Assembly (NCBI GenBank): GCA_029224185.1
Contig: CM055200.1
Span: 11,523,170 to 11,587,169 of the forward strand
Source of the DNA: Karalla daura
Taxonomy: Eukaryota; Chordata; Actinopteri; Chaetodontiformes; Leiognathidae
Direction: 5' to 3'
Length of the DNA: 64,000 bases
In this document: positions 48,308 through 60,397 of the stretch, one piece after another
Numbering within the stretch: the first letter of the stretch is position 1
Layout: each line of letters opens with the position of its first letter
Made by a program: the position numbers and the translations under genes
Notes under the pieces: generated by a model
Told to the model about the DNA's origin: nothing
Database searches by the model: none
The model's input: the letters and a program-made list of their open reading frames with translations, nothing else

Positions 48308-51300
48308 TCAACAGGCTGTTGTGTCGCCGAAGTCTTTGTTCCATTTGGTATACATGTTAAGAGTTGCTGGGCTGACAGTCGGCTTGATGCGCTTCAGAGA
48401 TTCCTCAAAGTCTTTCATCTTGATGTTGCGCATCTGTGACACAGACAAAAGAGCTTAACAATGCATCACTATGAAACTGCTTCCTAGAGGTGATTTAAAT
48501 ATATGTATACGTATGATATATGTGGGATCTGGAGCAATTTAATTTAACATTACCTCACTAGCAGCCATACTTCGGACTTGGTCCGGTCTCAGCTCTGCAT
48601 GTCACAACAAATCAAAATCAAAATCAGGTTGAACTAGCTCCTTGCGGCAGCCACACAGAGACCATAGGGTAATGTCCTACCTCGGATTGGACCAAGCGCA
48701 GCATCTTTGGCCAACGACGTGAGGTCACTTCCTGAATATCCCGCGGTCAGTCTGTCAGGTTGCAGACGCAGACATTAATGCAAGCCAGCAAAGAATTACT
48801 GGTCGAAAAGGCATATATGAGAGACTCACTTTGCGAGAGAGGTCAGCTCATTGTTGCTCAGTGGATTCCCTTGCTTTCCCAAAAGGTTTTTCAGCAGCAT
48901 GTATCTCGTCTGAAGAAGCAAAAATAATTACCTTAAAAAAATGCTGAGCTTCAGAGAAAAGTTGACAACCATGACAACCGTGTGTCAAAACCATCAGGGG
49001 GTGAGAATAAATACCTCTGCGTCTGGCAACGCCACATAAATCCTTTTTGAAAAGCGCCTGTAAGATTAGCACGAGAGAAGCGCTGTAACAAGCGTGCCCG
49101 GTGATAAATAACTAAACAGTGTGTGGAGCTGCATCACATGCCTCAGAACGGCTTCGTCCAGCTCCTGAGGCCTGTTGGTCGCTCCCATTACCAGCACCCT
49201 GTCGTCCCCTCCCGACTGCACCTGAAACACAGAGGCCTGTGTGTGAAAACGACACCACCGCCCACTCTGACACTGAAGCCGCTTCAGGATCAGGTTTCAG
49301 GGGAACCACGTCTTCTTACCCCGTCGAACTCGATGAGGAACTCGGTCTTTAGTCGACGCGAGGCGTCGTGCTCTCCCTCCCTCCTCTCGCAGAGCAAGCT
49401 GTCGACTTCATCTGAATGTCGGGCAAAACAACGTGAGCGTGTTTCCAGGCTGACATTTTGACTTTTTGAGGGACAGTTACTGCATTAGTCAAGAGGTACA
49501 CACCTATGAAGATGACCGAGGGCTGGAGCTCTCTGGCTACTGCGAAAAGCGCCCGCACAAGCTTCTCGCCCTCTCCCAGCTGTGACCGTGAAGACAGGAA
49601 TGGTTGAAAAGAAAATAGAAAAACTGGACAAGTAAATTTGGGATATGCTTGAAAACAAACATACGTATTTAGAGGTCAGGCTGGCGGCGCTTATGTTGAA
49701 GAACGTGGCGTTGGACTCTGCTGCGACTGCTTTGGCCTTGTGAGAGGAAGTAAAAGTGGTGATTCAGCTGATAATCCTGGAGCGAGGCTAACAGCTTCAT
49801 GCAAAGTTGTAAAGCACAGTGTGAACTGCGCGACAATGTCTGCAGAGTTGGAGAGAAGACTTGACTTACCAGCATAGTCTTTCCATTGCCCGGGGGGCCA
49901 AATAAAAGCAGGCCACGTGCTGGAGCTCTCAGGCCAGTGAAGAGCTGAAAAACAACACGTCAGTGAGCGTTCAAAGTAAAATCCCATGGAGCAAAGCTAA
50001 ACTAAGACAGCGTTTGCTGGATGTAAAGTGATCACCTCTGGTCTTAAGGCTGGTAGGATGACAATCTCCTGGAGCGCTTGCTTGGCCAGATCCTGCCCTG
50101 CGATGTCCTCAAAGGACACAAACGCTCCACTGCAGACACAGAGAGCTGCTTTAACTTGACTGACTCCATAGGGTTACAGGTGTCATTATAACCTCGCTTC
50201 AGAATACCTGTCAACAATTTCATTCAGAATCAAGTTGGCCAGTTTGCTGTCCACATTCTTGAAGTTTTTCATATCCCTCTTCAGGGGCTGCTTCACAGCT
50301 GATGGTTTTCCATTCAGACCTTTTCCCACCCGTGGGTTCACCTTAACAGGGTCATAGAGATACAAGAAGCATTAAATCACTTCAATTCAACTTTAACTAA
50401 TTTATTTGTCCACAGAGGGAAATTCCATGCACATTAGGTAGTTGTGTATAAACATGTAAATACGAATAAAAAGAAGTGGAAGTGAATGGAGCTGCAATAT
50501 TAGTGGAAAGGCCTTGAAAGTGTAAACATCTAGAAATAAGAGGCATCACACTACATGCAGAGTGAAAATCACCTTGGGATCAGCGGGCCTTGAAGGGGGT
50601 CTGACAGTAGAGGGCCTGCTGTTGGAGGACACGCCCCGCCCTGCAGGCTGGCTTTTAGGCGTAGCTTTTGGTTGAGGAGGAAGTGGGTCTGAGACCTTCG
50701 GGGGATCACTTTTCCTTTTAGATGCCATGGTTTTCTCTGTGGGACAAGAGGAGCATCTTGAGCATCAGCTTGGACAACAACGTTATTAACAAAAGCTAAC
50801 AACAGAGCCTAAACTTTTCATGCGAGTGTGTGTGTGTGTGTGTGTATACCATGTGACTGTCAAAGCAGATCAGATGATAGACTGCAGGTGACACCTACCC
50901 AGTAGGGCGAGCCTATCTCTTGCCATTGTCAGATTAGTGACCATTTTGTCTTGAAGTCTCTTGGCTCGTTCGTACTGCTCTCCTGCAGAACAAAACAAAC
51001 AAACAAAAACATCAGGATCTAGGACTACACTGTTATAACTCGGTGAAGGATGACACCCGGATGCTTCACCTTGTCCTGTGAGCTCCACCGCTATGCCCCT
51101 CTCCAGCACCGCGATGCCCTTCTTGTACCACTGCAGAGCCTGCTCCTTCTCCCCTGCCAACACAGCAAGCCCAGCTGTCACACACGACGCGACAAAACAC
51201 ACCTGGACGAGCGCTCCCGGCCACGACGACTAACCTGAGTCGTCCTCGTCGATCTTCAGCGCTTTGGATATGCACTCAAACGCCTGTTTGTGGAAGGCTT

Positions 51301-51361
51301 TAATAACTTCGCCGCTGTCTCTGCTGCTGCTGCTGCTGCCTGCGCTCATTTTGGCCGACAT
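48308..51361 (-). CDS. spast: Spastin, AAA ATPase that severs microtubules (short form)
   Basis: Spastin hydrolyses ATP to extract tubulin and sever microtubules, acting at ER, endosomes and the midbody. Sixteen exons join in phase: 51361-51235, 51153-51070, 50982-50899, 50736-50573, 50341-50208, 50129-50036, 49944-49870, 49736-49665, 49579-49504, 49411-49320, 49221-49142, 49057-49015, 48909-48830, 48751-48681, 48594-48554 and 48433-48308, giving 480 residues. A MIT domain (about 18-98, AFHKQAFECISKALKIDEDD) is followed by a Pro/Lys-rich linker, then the AAA domain with Walker A GPPGNGKT (245-252), Walker B VIFIDE (E305) and paired arginines VLRR (359-361), ending WNKDFGDTT. A run of Ser (CAG/AGC repeat) follows the start. 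An in-frame TGA lies 27 bases before the ATG, so no longer N-terminus is encoded contiguously, and the hydrophobic hairpin of the long mammalian and zebrafish forms is absent. The intron after exon 11 fits phase only with a GC donor. Human spastin from Met87 is about 530 residues; most of the difference is in the linker. Confidence 0.93.
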
Positions 51362-51430
51362 CACTGTCACGCTGCCGCCTCCTGCTTCTCAGCTCTAGCT
51401 CCGTTTTGTCGCTTGTCGAGTAGGCTTTTG

Positions 51431-51453
51431 AATGTCATTTACTAGATGACATT
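51431..51453. repeat. 8-bp inverted repeat upstream of spast
   Basis: AATGTCAT and ATGACATT face each other across a 7-base spacer, about 70-90 bp upstream of the spast start codon. It could be in the promoter or 5' UTR. It is short enough to be chance. Confidence 0.6.
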
Positions 51454-52869
51454 TAGCGCCGGGTCGATGTTAAGTCAGAGCCCGAGGAGACGATCCGTCA
51501 GAGGCAGATGTTTTTGTTAACCTGGAGCCTCATCCCAACATCTACATCTCGGTCGAAGGTTTCCGCTTTTCCCTGTGTACACACAAAAACAGTCCCCCCA
51601 CTACCTCTCCCTGCCCTCACTTTCTGTTCCGCCCTGCCACAGGAAAACAAATCAGTGTTTCCGGTGGCCTTTTCAGAATAAAAGCCTTCGTCTGAACACA
51701 GAATACACGCGATAAAAAAGGGACTAGTTCCTATACACCACAGAAAAAGACGGTGGTTAAACCAGTGATTTTATGTGGGAAACATTGGCTACTCATAGTA
51801 CAAGTGTATGAGGAAAATTTCAGTAATAATAATAATATAAAAACTACACCAGGGAAGTGTGGTGGCACACCCTCTATTACTTATAATAGATTCTAGTATT
51901 GAAATGCAGTAGCTGCATTACTGCAGCCAAAATGAACAACATCAGCATGAATATTTGTCCCCAGCAATGGTCATCAGCTTGAGAGGAACTAGAAACTCAG
52001 ACAGGAAACCTGGAGCATGGGCAGAGATGTTCTATATTGGTGTCATTGTTGATGACAGTCGATAGCTTTCCCATCAACCTCGTTTTTCCAACGACATATA
52101 CTGTCCAGAGGACGCTCAATGATACCGCTTATCTTCTCTATTAGACATTTCCCTGTTTTGGGACTTATCCATGGTTATTGCACCGCATCACATCTCTTTA
52201 CATCTCCTCGCATTGCATCGTATTGTAATGTATGGTTTTTGGACAGTGGCACCCTGGAAATGAGAGGAGATTAAAATGTGGAGGCTCTCTTTGGGAGAGA
52301 CAAGGATAGATAGGCTCTGGTGGGAGTTGGAAATAAAGTCAGAGACCAGACTCAGGTGGTTTTGATGTGTACCAAGGAAGAATAGCAAATATATTGGTAG
52401 AGGGATGCTGAGTTAGGAACAACCTACATGAAGTCCTAAAAGGAAATTCATGGATGCAGTCAAAGGGGATTTGAAGTTCACTGATGTGAGAGAAGAGGAT
52501 CCAGAGGGCAGAGTTAGATGGAGGAAGATAATTTGCTGTGGTGAACTCTGGGAGCATCAGAAAGATAAAGAAAAGAAGATGACCATTCAAAATGGTTTTA
52601 GAGTGTATTGGCATGAAGGTCGCAACTAGCTAGGATAGAGCCACTGACCTTTGATCCATGGATGACTGCCCTGCTAGAAAAAACTGCATTTACTTATTTA
52701 TTTTGTATCAATTTTATTATTTTGTATGTATATTTATTGTATCTATATCATCATTGTTATTTTGATTCTCTATTATTCTAATTATTATATTTGTATATAT
52801 TTAAAAATGACTGTACATATGACTCAATTCAACAATAAAATAATGTGTGAACAGGACCAGTGAATTGGT

Positions 52870-53470
52870 GCATAACTCCTTTTTTGTACAGACTTTACAT
52901 GTTCTCTCTGGGTCTGCATGGGTTTTCTCCAGACATTGTGATTTTCTCCCATAGTCTAAAAAGATGCATGTTTAGGTCAACTACAGTGGCCAAACACTTC
53001 CAAGTGCAAGTGAGAGGCAATCATAAGAATAGTAGAGACAAAATAAAATGGTAGAAATAGTACATACTGTCCAGAGTGGCTGCTTTTACCCTATGTGCAC
53101 TGGAGAGAGATATGAGCAGGCCCCTGCAACATTGTTATGCAAAAAGTGGGTGAGATGATGGATGGATGTACTAAACTACTGATTATTGAAGCACAGGACT
53201 GCTTGAAGAGGCTTCAAGTCTTGAAACTATAGATGCATTTATGATAATCACCAGAACTTGTTGGACAAAGTCATTATGAGGACATTGTGGCAAGTTTAAT
53301 CCTCCGCTTCATTTCTCCCACCCACTCATTGGTAATGAGCTGGAATGAAAAAGCTTAGAGTCAATGCAAATTCAATCAGCAACTATCATAAAATGTTGCA
53401 ATGCAGTACAGCTGCATTATTGGAAAATGGTGGGGACTTGAACAGGATCCACAGGCAGAGATTGGGTGAC
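52870..53470 (+). mobile_element. Dispersed repeat (plus orientation) with duplicated downstream flank
   Basis: 52870-53170 contains ACATGTTCTCTCTGGGTC, TGCATGGGTTTTCTCCAG and TCCCATAGTCTAAAAAG and ends in GATGGATGGATG, the 3' part of a common fish repeat. From the ATGG tail (53158) to 53470 the sequence is also similar to 63479-63757, sharing words such as GCTTGAAGAGGCTT and GGCAGAGA(T/C)TGGGTGAC. The shared part therefore extends past the repeat tail. Confidence 0.65.
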
Positions 53471-54453
53471 TTTGTATAGTTATTTTTCCAGTTAACACTC
53501 GCAACACCATTTTGTTCAATATATAAACGGTATCTAATGGTAACACCTTTTGCATGTACAAAGTGGAACTTCAAACACAATTTTCCCTAGGACTAACCAA
53601 CTTTGCACCCTGTTTTTGACACTTGTAATCCATGCAGTTATCTGCACAATATGCCATCTGCCTGTTGATTAATTCTGTTAATTCCCTGGATTGTGCGTCT
53701 TGGTGACATTATGGATTAATAACCTTCTGATGCCACATTGAACATGCAGACATGGAGCTGAGCCAGCATCAGCTGTCTGGCGAGGCAACATGAAGATGGA
53801 CAGGAACCTTTGCACTCAAGATGCTGTTGTTTTGAAGAGATAGTTGGAATGGTCTGTGTAATGTTTCTAATGACTGGAGGATGAATGGCCTTTATGGTGG
53901 ATGGATAAATAGATAGGCAAATAAGAGTAAATCTTGAAACTTTTAGAGAAAAAGATAGTTGGAGCATATTTGGGACCCATTACTTGGTGTAACGCACCAG
54001 AGATAGTTTTCTTACAATGCCAATGTCTGATCACAGGCGGGCAGCCAAATCCATATTGTTTAATTTTTGACGTGTAACCTCAATATGTGAATAATCATTG
54101 TTTCAGCTCTCGGTTGCCTGAGATGTGGAGGATAGCAGGGCCGAATGATTTTGATCGACCCTCAGGATAGATAAGACCTGAGAGGTGTGTGACCATCTGT
54201 ATGTATATGTCTGTGATGGCTGGGTGTTTTGCATCCCTGGAGCCATTTTGGTGAGATTAAGTTTTAAACTAGACAGTATGACATATGCCAAGATGGCTGA
54301 CGGTCTGTATCCTTGGGGTATTAAACCTCATCTGTGCATGTTTATATCTCAACTTTCTTTATTACCATTTAGAAATTCAGAAAAAAAAATGATGCACTGC
54401 AGAACAAAATTAACAACCAAGTTCAAAAACCAAGAAGGAACACACTTTTTGCA

Positions 54454-54594
54454 TGTGTGTGTGTGTGTATATATATACATACACATATATACACACACAC
54501 ACATATACTGTATGTATGTATGTATGTATGTATGTATGTATGTATGTATGTATGTATGTATGTATGTATGTATGTATGTATGTATGTATGTATA
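54454..54594 (+). repeat. GT/AT/AC compound repeat followed by (TATG)n
   Basis: A (GT)n-(AT)n-(AC)n self-complementary block (54454-54508) runs into about 21 TATG units (54510-54593). Open frames of alternating Tyr, Val, Cys and Met on both strands come from the repeat. It lies about 250 bp before the memo1 promoter. Confidence 0.95.
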
Positions 54595-54798
54595 AAAGCT
54601 TTGTGTCTTTGTATAAATTCGTGTCCTTTCAATATTAGAACAAAATAATTTTCTCATGCGGAGATGCCCACAAATGCTTCTGGGAAACTTCCAGTGCAGC
54701 AGTCCTGCTGTCACACTGTACCCGCTCACCTGACGGCCAGCGCAATATCATAATCAAACCATCATTGTGGTGAGGGACACGCCCTCTTTATTATTCCA

Positions 54799-54851
54799 CC
54801 AATCACGTCGCGCTGCCTAACCAAACCACCAATGACTGTGCACTGACGTCA
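54799..54851 (+). promoter_or_regulatory. memo1: memo1 promoter elements: two CCAAT boxes and a CRE
   Basis: CCAAT occurs at 54799-54803 and 54829-54833, and a perfect cAMP response element TGACGTCA at 54844-54851, about 390-440 bp upstream of the memo1 ATG. Clustering at the switch from AT-rich to GC-richer DNA supports a promoter. Binding by NF-Y and CREB/ATF is inferred from the motifs. The transcription start is not visible. Confidence 0.6.
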
Positions 54852-55237
54852 CTGCGATGTTTCAGATACGCTCCTAACCTGGCTCCACCAGTAATCCTCC
54901 GAGCCCCACCGAGGTTGAGAGTCGTTCAGGGCTATTTTACCTCGGCACATTACATAGCTTTTGTATTCAGTGCCTGTCTCAGTTCGCATGACAGCATTGT
55001 CAGACCGTCTGTCCGGCTGACATTAGCTGCTCTCTCTCCACCACAGCGTCCGCAGCTAACGTAGCAGTGAGGCTGCTAGCAGCGAGCCGTGCAGCGTCTG
55101 CAGCCTTTGTCTTTCTATTCCAGTCAGGCAGCAGGCGGTGGTTCCTCTCTAGCTCAGCTGACACTGGCTTTTACACATTTCACTCTTTACGCCTGACAAG
55201 AGCTAAGCAAACCAAGATAGGTGGCTTGGGAACCAAG

Positions 55238-58200
55238 ATGTCGAACCGAGTGGAGTGCAGAGACGCGAGTCACGCCGGGAGCTGGTACTCTGCTTCGGGT
55301 AACTGTCAACACAACGTCGCTAACCGTCATGCTAGCTGGCTGCTATTTTTCCTCCATTCCACCGTCTAATTTTCTTTTTAATCTTTATGTAACCTTCACT
55401 TTCTTGACATAGCCTACTGGAGTCATGACAGCAGCCCCGACTGCCGCCGCAGACAGAGAAAGACATGAGTGTTGTAGAGCTAAATTATGTGCTAAAAGTC
55501 TGCTAACAGTCGCTAGCGTTTAGCTTGTGTTGACCCCCACCCCCCATCTCTGAGAGCCCGTTTGGAGCTCGGCTGGACTGAGCTTAATCAGCACTTCTCC
55601 GATGTGCCGGTCGTGATGTTTTAATACAACCGTGCCGCACAATATATCTGACAATCGGCCAAATATATGTCTAATTGTCAACCGCAAATTCGGCTAATAG
55701 TGTTGAACTTCCCGGCCTTCATGCTATGTTGCCAGATTAGACATTTACCTCCAAACAACTGTTTAACTCCAAAATCAATGTGGTATTGTTGTCGTCTTGG
55801 TCTCTGATTGTGACTCGCTGGAGTTAGACAGAGATAAAACTCCCCCCCCACCCTCCGCCATGAAACAAAGGACTGGGTAGGGCTGGCCACAGAACTGGAG
55901 GCTCATGTTGTCCCCCTTCCCCCATTTCAGCAACCAGACGCTGGTTTCTTGTTATTAAAACCAGCAGGTCTGCTTGTTTACTGCAGCCCAGCCCCGGATG
56001 ACAGCCTTCAGCAGGACAACATGTCAGTGCGATGCATGTGAAGGCTGGCCCGACGTCCTCGATCGATGTAACAATAGTCACCATACTGGTTGTTTGTTTT
56101 CCATGCATAATGACTTATGTAAACAAATGAGCTGCGTGAGGTTGACGTTGACACGGTGTCAGCAGCACTTTTTTACAGAGTGAATGGACCAAATGTTCCA
56201 TGAGGGATAGCAGGTAACCTTGCAGATGCAACATATGTTGGTTATAACTGTATTGGCGTCATTAGGGATGGCTTACTATCCATCCATTGAGAGTTCATGA
56301 TGCTGGTCCACTGCAGAGCACACGCAGCCTTTACGCTCACACCAGGGGGCAGTTTAGCAATTCAGCAATTGCAAAAAATATTGATCCCCAGAGAGAAATA
56401 TGTCCTTACATCCTAGAGAACAGAAATGAAAAGGCTAACAAAATGAGAGCTTAGTAAGTTGGTCAAACTACCTGATAGATAGTATGAGTTTGTGACCTAA
56501 AATAGCACAGCATTCTCTGTCGAGGCAGTAGTTTTAATTTTGCGCGCACCGGCCGCATTCATTTTTGCAATTAGTTGCTATGCATAGCCGCCGCACTCTG
56601 TCTTTTATTGTTCTTCAAGGAGGCATAGATAAAGCCGTATGAGTTGGCAGTCCTCACACTCCCCCTTATTAACTGCTTTTATAATTCCGCCTTGCCAGGA
56701 TCCCAGCTGAATGCACAACTAGAGGACTGGCTGTCCAAAGCGCAGTCCTCGTTCAGACCCGCTCGAGCCATCATAGCACCGTAAGCACACGCTGACAAAT
56801 GACAAATGGAAACGCAGTGTGAATGTTCACCTCATGCTCTGCTATGTCTTGCTGTCGCAGGCATGCTGGCTATACCTACTGTGGTGCTTGTGCAGCACAT
56901 GCCTACAAGCAGGTCGATCCATCTATCACGTAAGTCGCTCATCTTCATATCTGTGATCGAGGGGACGCTTTCTGTGACTGTCTCTTATCTTTGTCCCCCC
57001 CCCCCCCTCACAGCGTGTGCAGATGTTAGTTTAGATAACGGAGGGCGGTGCTGTGCCTGTTGTTGTGAACAGATTGAGTGAGATGATGTTTTGTCGCCCC
57101 TTCAGTCGTAGGGTGTTCATCCTGGGACCTTCCCACCATGTGGCCCTCTCCCGCTGTGCCCTGTCGCCTGCAGAAATCTATAGAACACCTCTCTATGACC
57201 TGAGGATTGACCAGAAGGGTATTCAGCATTTTTACTCATCATATTGCAGTTTCTTCTCTCCTGCGTGTGTATGTATTGTGTGAGGGATTAGCTTTGTCAG
57301 TATAAAACCTGCTCACACAAAATGAGACAAATCCTTTTTTTTTTGAGGTAGCCTGCATCCAAATAATTGTATTGTGACCATTACTTGACTGGCCTCATCA
57401 GAGCACACCTTTAAGAGTCTTGGGAGCTGACACACTTAAAACCGTCCTCTGGGGATCAGTCGGCTCCCTGGCTCTGAAGGGTTTTCTCAGCCATGAGGTT
57501 TTATTCGGGAAGGCGTTCGTTAGGATTCTCACTTTAAATTACTCTGCAGCTCCACAAAGGACATTGTGAGGACGACGTGCATAATCTTAAGTGAAACTCG
57601 CCTCTGTTTTACAGTTTATGCCGAACTCTGGAAAACTGGGTTGTTCGAGCGAATGACTCAGCAGACAGACGAAGATGAGCACAGTATCGAAATGCACTTG
57701 CCTTACACTGCTAAAGCCATGGAGAGGTAATGAACGTCGGAGCGGCCCAGTGTCCACACCACGCACCCTCACAGGACACCCTCAAAATGAAGGTCTTTGC
57801 TGCTGCCTTGTGGCGCTTCCTTCCTGCCTCACAGAGGAGAGTTGAGTCATTGTCAACGCGCTCACAGTCTTTCTTCTCTCTGTCTTCGCTGGCACCAGTA
57901 TCTTGGAATGCCTTCGCCACCAAAGAGGAATATTTATACACCATTGGCAGACATGGGTAACTTGTGTGTCTGAGCAATACAAACAGTGCTTAAATGCTGG
58001 TAGAAGCGGCTTCACGGCATCACTAGAAGTCTGAAAGCTCCCCAGGAAGCCAAAAGCTTGGCCTAACTAGACGAAAGCACATGAGCCCTTTTAGTTCTCT
58101 TCACTTTTTTTTCCCCCTGTAAATGGGAATCACGACGGCGCGGGAACACATGGGACGTGTGATATGCATAATTGATAGAGCCTTCTGTTAGGTTGGCAGG

Positions 58201-59772
58201 AGTCAAAAGCACTTCCTTAGTTCGGGACGGACGGGATCAGGTCGTCCAAAGAGGGCCCGGCGCGCTGTTCCATTATTCATTATGCTCGATGCACATCATC
58301 CATACGAGATTTAACCGAGAGCTGTGGTGGTGAGGGAGGAGAATCATCATGCGGGAGGTCGAAAGGTCTCATCAGATTCCTCCGGCGGAGCTAGAAATGG
58401 CTTGTGTTTTTAGGTTCAGTCCATTCACGCCTCGTAGCGTCGTGACGGCGGGCACAGCTGTGCACTCCCAAATGTTAATCCAATAATCTGATGTTGCAGC
58501 CACAAAGACGAGTTTAGCATCGTCCCCGTGCTCGTGGGTGCCCTGAGTGAGTCTAAGGAACAGGAGTATGGGAAGCTGCTCAGCAAGTACCTGGCAGACC
58601 CCTCCAACCTCTTCATAATCTCATCGGATTTCTGCCACTGGGGTAGGTAGTGCTAAAACGAGGCCTGCTGCTGTTTTGTGACATTGCTAGTCCATTAACC
58701 TTTGTTCTGTCGTGTCTTTCCCTGTTGAAGGTCAGCGCTTCCGTTACACGTACTACGATGAATCTCAAGGGGAGATTTACCGGTCTATCGAGCATCTTGA
58801 TAAAATGGTAATCACTGAGGTCCCTCCGATCCGTGCTCGATAATCATGAGCCAGCGTTGTCCCTTCTCTCCTTGTACACTATTGCGTTGTACACTTGATG
58901 GCACACTAGACCGTCTAACCCCAGTTCCTCTGCGTGTGAAGGGAATGGGCATCATAGAGCAGCTGGATCCCGTGTCTTTCACCAATTACTTGAAGAAGTA
59001 CCGCAACACCATCTGTGGGCGTCACCCCATTGGAGTGCTGCTAAATGTGAGTACCGCAGAGGAGGGAGAGGCTGGCCAGGCGCGTCTGTCTCCAGTGTCA
59101 CGTTCAGGTGTTAATGGGGCTTTCAGCTCACCGTTACCTCCCTCGCTGTGTGATGACGATGGGTGGCAGCCTCAACGTTCCAGGAGCTCATGTGTTAGAG
59201 CGCAGTCGTATCTTTCTAGATTTCAATAGTAATGTACTATAGACTGTATTATCTGTAATAAAGACTGAGTGAATGAGCTATTTGGCTTCATAAGAGGCTA
59301 AGTGAAGTGACACGTAGTAACAACTGCAGCTAGGGCTGTAACAGGCACTAGCTCAGAAACATTCTTGGTGATGCTTCCTCTCGCTCCTTCCTGCCTCGAC
59401 TCGTTGACATGCCATGCGGCAGCTGCTTTGCCGCTGATTGGACAGGTGCCGTTCGGGGAGGGGGGGTGGGGTGGGCTTTAGCCAGCGGTGCCTGGTAATG
59501 GAGCAAAGCACCGCAATCAAATGTGTTTGTTTGTGTAACATGGTTCCTGTCATTTGAAAGGGACGTGTGTGTGTGTGTGTGTGTCCTAGCACGCGGCGTG
59601 TGTGATTAACTGGATGTCATCTTGTGTGAATGGTTTGCAGGCGGTGGCGGAGCTGAGGAAGTCTGGTCTAGAAATGAACTTCTCTTTCCTGAACTACGCC
59701 CAGTCGAGCGAGTGCAGGAACTGGCACGACAGCTCCGTGAGTTACGCCGCCGGGGCCCTGGTCGTTCATTGA
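55238..59772 (+). CDS. memo1: Memo1 (mediator of cell motility 1), complete
   Basis: Memo1 is a cytoplasmic and nuclear protein of the MEMO/AMMECR-associated family, structurally related to extradiol-dioxygenase-like enzymes. It binds metal (copper or iron), acts in redox control and links receptor tyrosine kinases to cell migration. Nine exons join in phase: 55238-55298, 56699-56780, 56861-56929, 57106-57218, 57615-57726, 58500-58642, 58731-58807, 58942-59046 and 59641-59772, giving 297 residues, the human length. The metal-site residues fall at the human numbers: H49 (APHAGYTYCG), H81 (GPSHH) and C244 (TICGRHP). The protein starts MSNRVECRDASHAGSWY and ends AAGALVVH. Upstream in-frame sequence is open, but the start at 55238 matches the family start. 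It is transcribed away from spast with clustered promoter motifs upstream. No defects are seen. Confidence 0.96.
56340..56352 (+). promoter_or_regulatory. CTCF-like core motif in memo1 intron 1
   Basis: Third exact copy of CACCAGGGGGCAG, in the first memo1 intron (55299-56698). The rest of that 1.4 kb intron shows no exon. Confidence 0.3.
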
Positions 59773-59927
59773 GGTCAACTCTGAGCAGGGGCCACTGCAG
59801 CGCCGTCACCCTGCCCTTACTATCTATCGCCATAACCCGACCCAGACACCCCCCCCACCACCCTACCCCCAGATGCGCACACTGTTTTGCAGGAAGGACC
59901 TAGACACTCAAAGCCAATGCAGTCTTC

Positions 59928-60031
59928 TCTCTGTCTCTCTCTCTCTCTCTCGCGCTCTCTCTCTCTCTCTCACTCTCTCTCTCTCTCTATCTCTCTCTGT
60001 CTCTCTATCTCTCTCTCTCTCTCTCTCTGCT
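59928..60031 (+). repeat. (CT)n microsatellite in memo1 3' UTR
   Basis: About 100 bp of CT with occasional GT, GC and AT interruptions, on the memo1 sense strand. Frames crossing it read alternating Leu and Ser and are artefacts. Confidence 0.95.
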
Positions 60032-60391
60032 CTCCTCCACCTCTCTCCACCTGCCTCTCACGTTTGAAGTGCGTCTCAGAGCTTTTGGTTGAAACGTTTT
60101 GCTTGAAGTGCAGCTTTGAGAAATTGTCAAGCGAGTGGTTGGAGGAGATAGGTGGGAATGGGGCGTCTTTTTTTTTTTTTTAGCTTGGCTTGGAGTTTGC
60201 ATTGGGAGGGGGTAATCTTATTTGAGTCTCTGCAAGGACTGTCCTTGTCCCCCCAGTCCAATATTAATTTTGTTTACCTTGGAGAAAAAAAAAGAAAAAA
60301 GCAGAGGAATTTGAGTTGTAATGATGCAATCCTTACATTGGACTCTTGGCCATCTGTGCTCATGTAATTTGCCTCCGAAAAAAGGAATGAA

Positions 60392-60397
60392 AATAAA
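60392..60397 (+). terminator. Polyadenylation signal of memo1
   Basis: AATAAA in GAAAATAAAACTG, about 620 bp after the memo1 stop codon, with TTGTTG about 30 bp downstream. Confidence 0.5.

Larger units (their letters stand above)
51362..54795. other. Spacer between divergent spast and memo1
   Basis: About 3.4 kb without a recognisable exon. The first few hundred bases should hold the spast 5' UTR and promoter, with a GC-box-like CCGCCC at 51629-51634 and an 8-bp inverted repeat at 51431-51453. From 51700 it becomes AT-rich and holds a dispersed repeat and a TATG microsatellite. Its right end passes into the memo1 promoter. Confidence 0.6.

Noticed and set aside
54349..54729. Open frames rich in Tyr/Ile/His/Thr or Cys/Val/Met
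   Set aside because: They are translations of the TATG and GT/AC repeats.
51362..55237. dpy30 between spast and memo1, as in human
   Set aside because: No exon encoding the conserved DPY30 segment is visible in any frame between the two genes.
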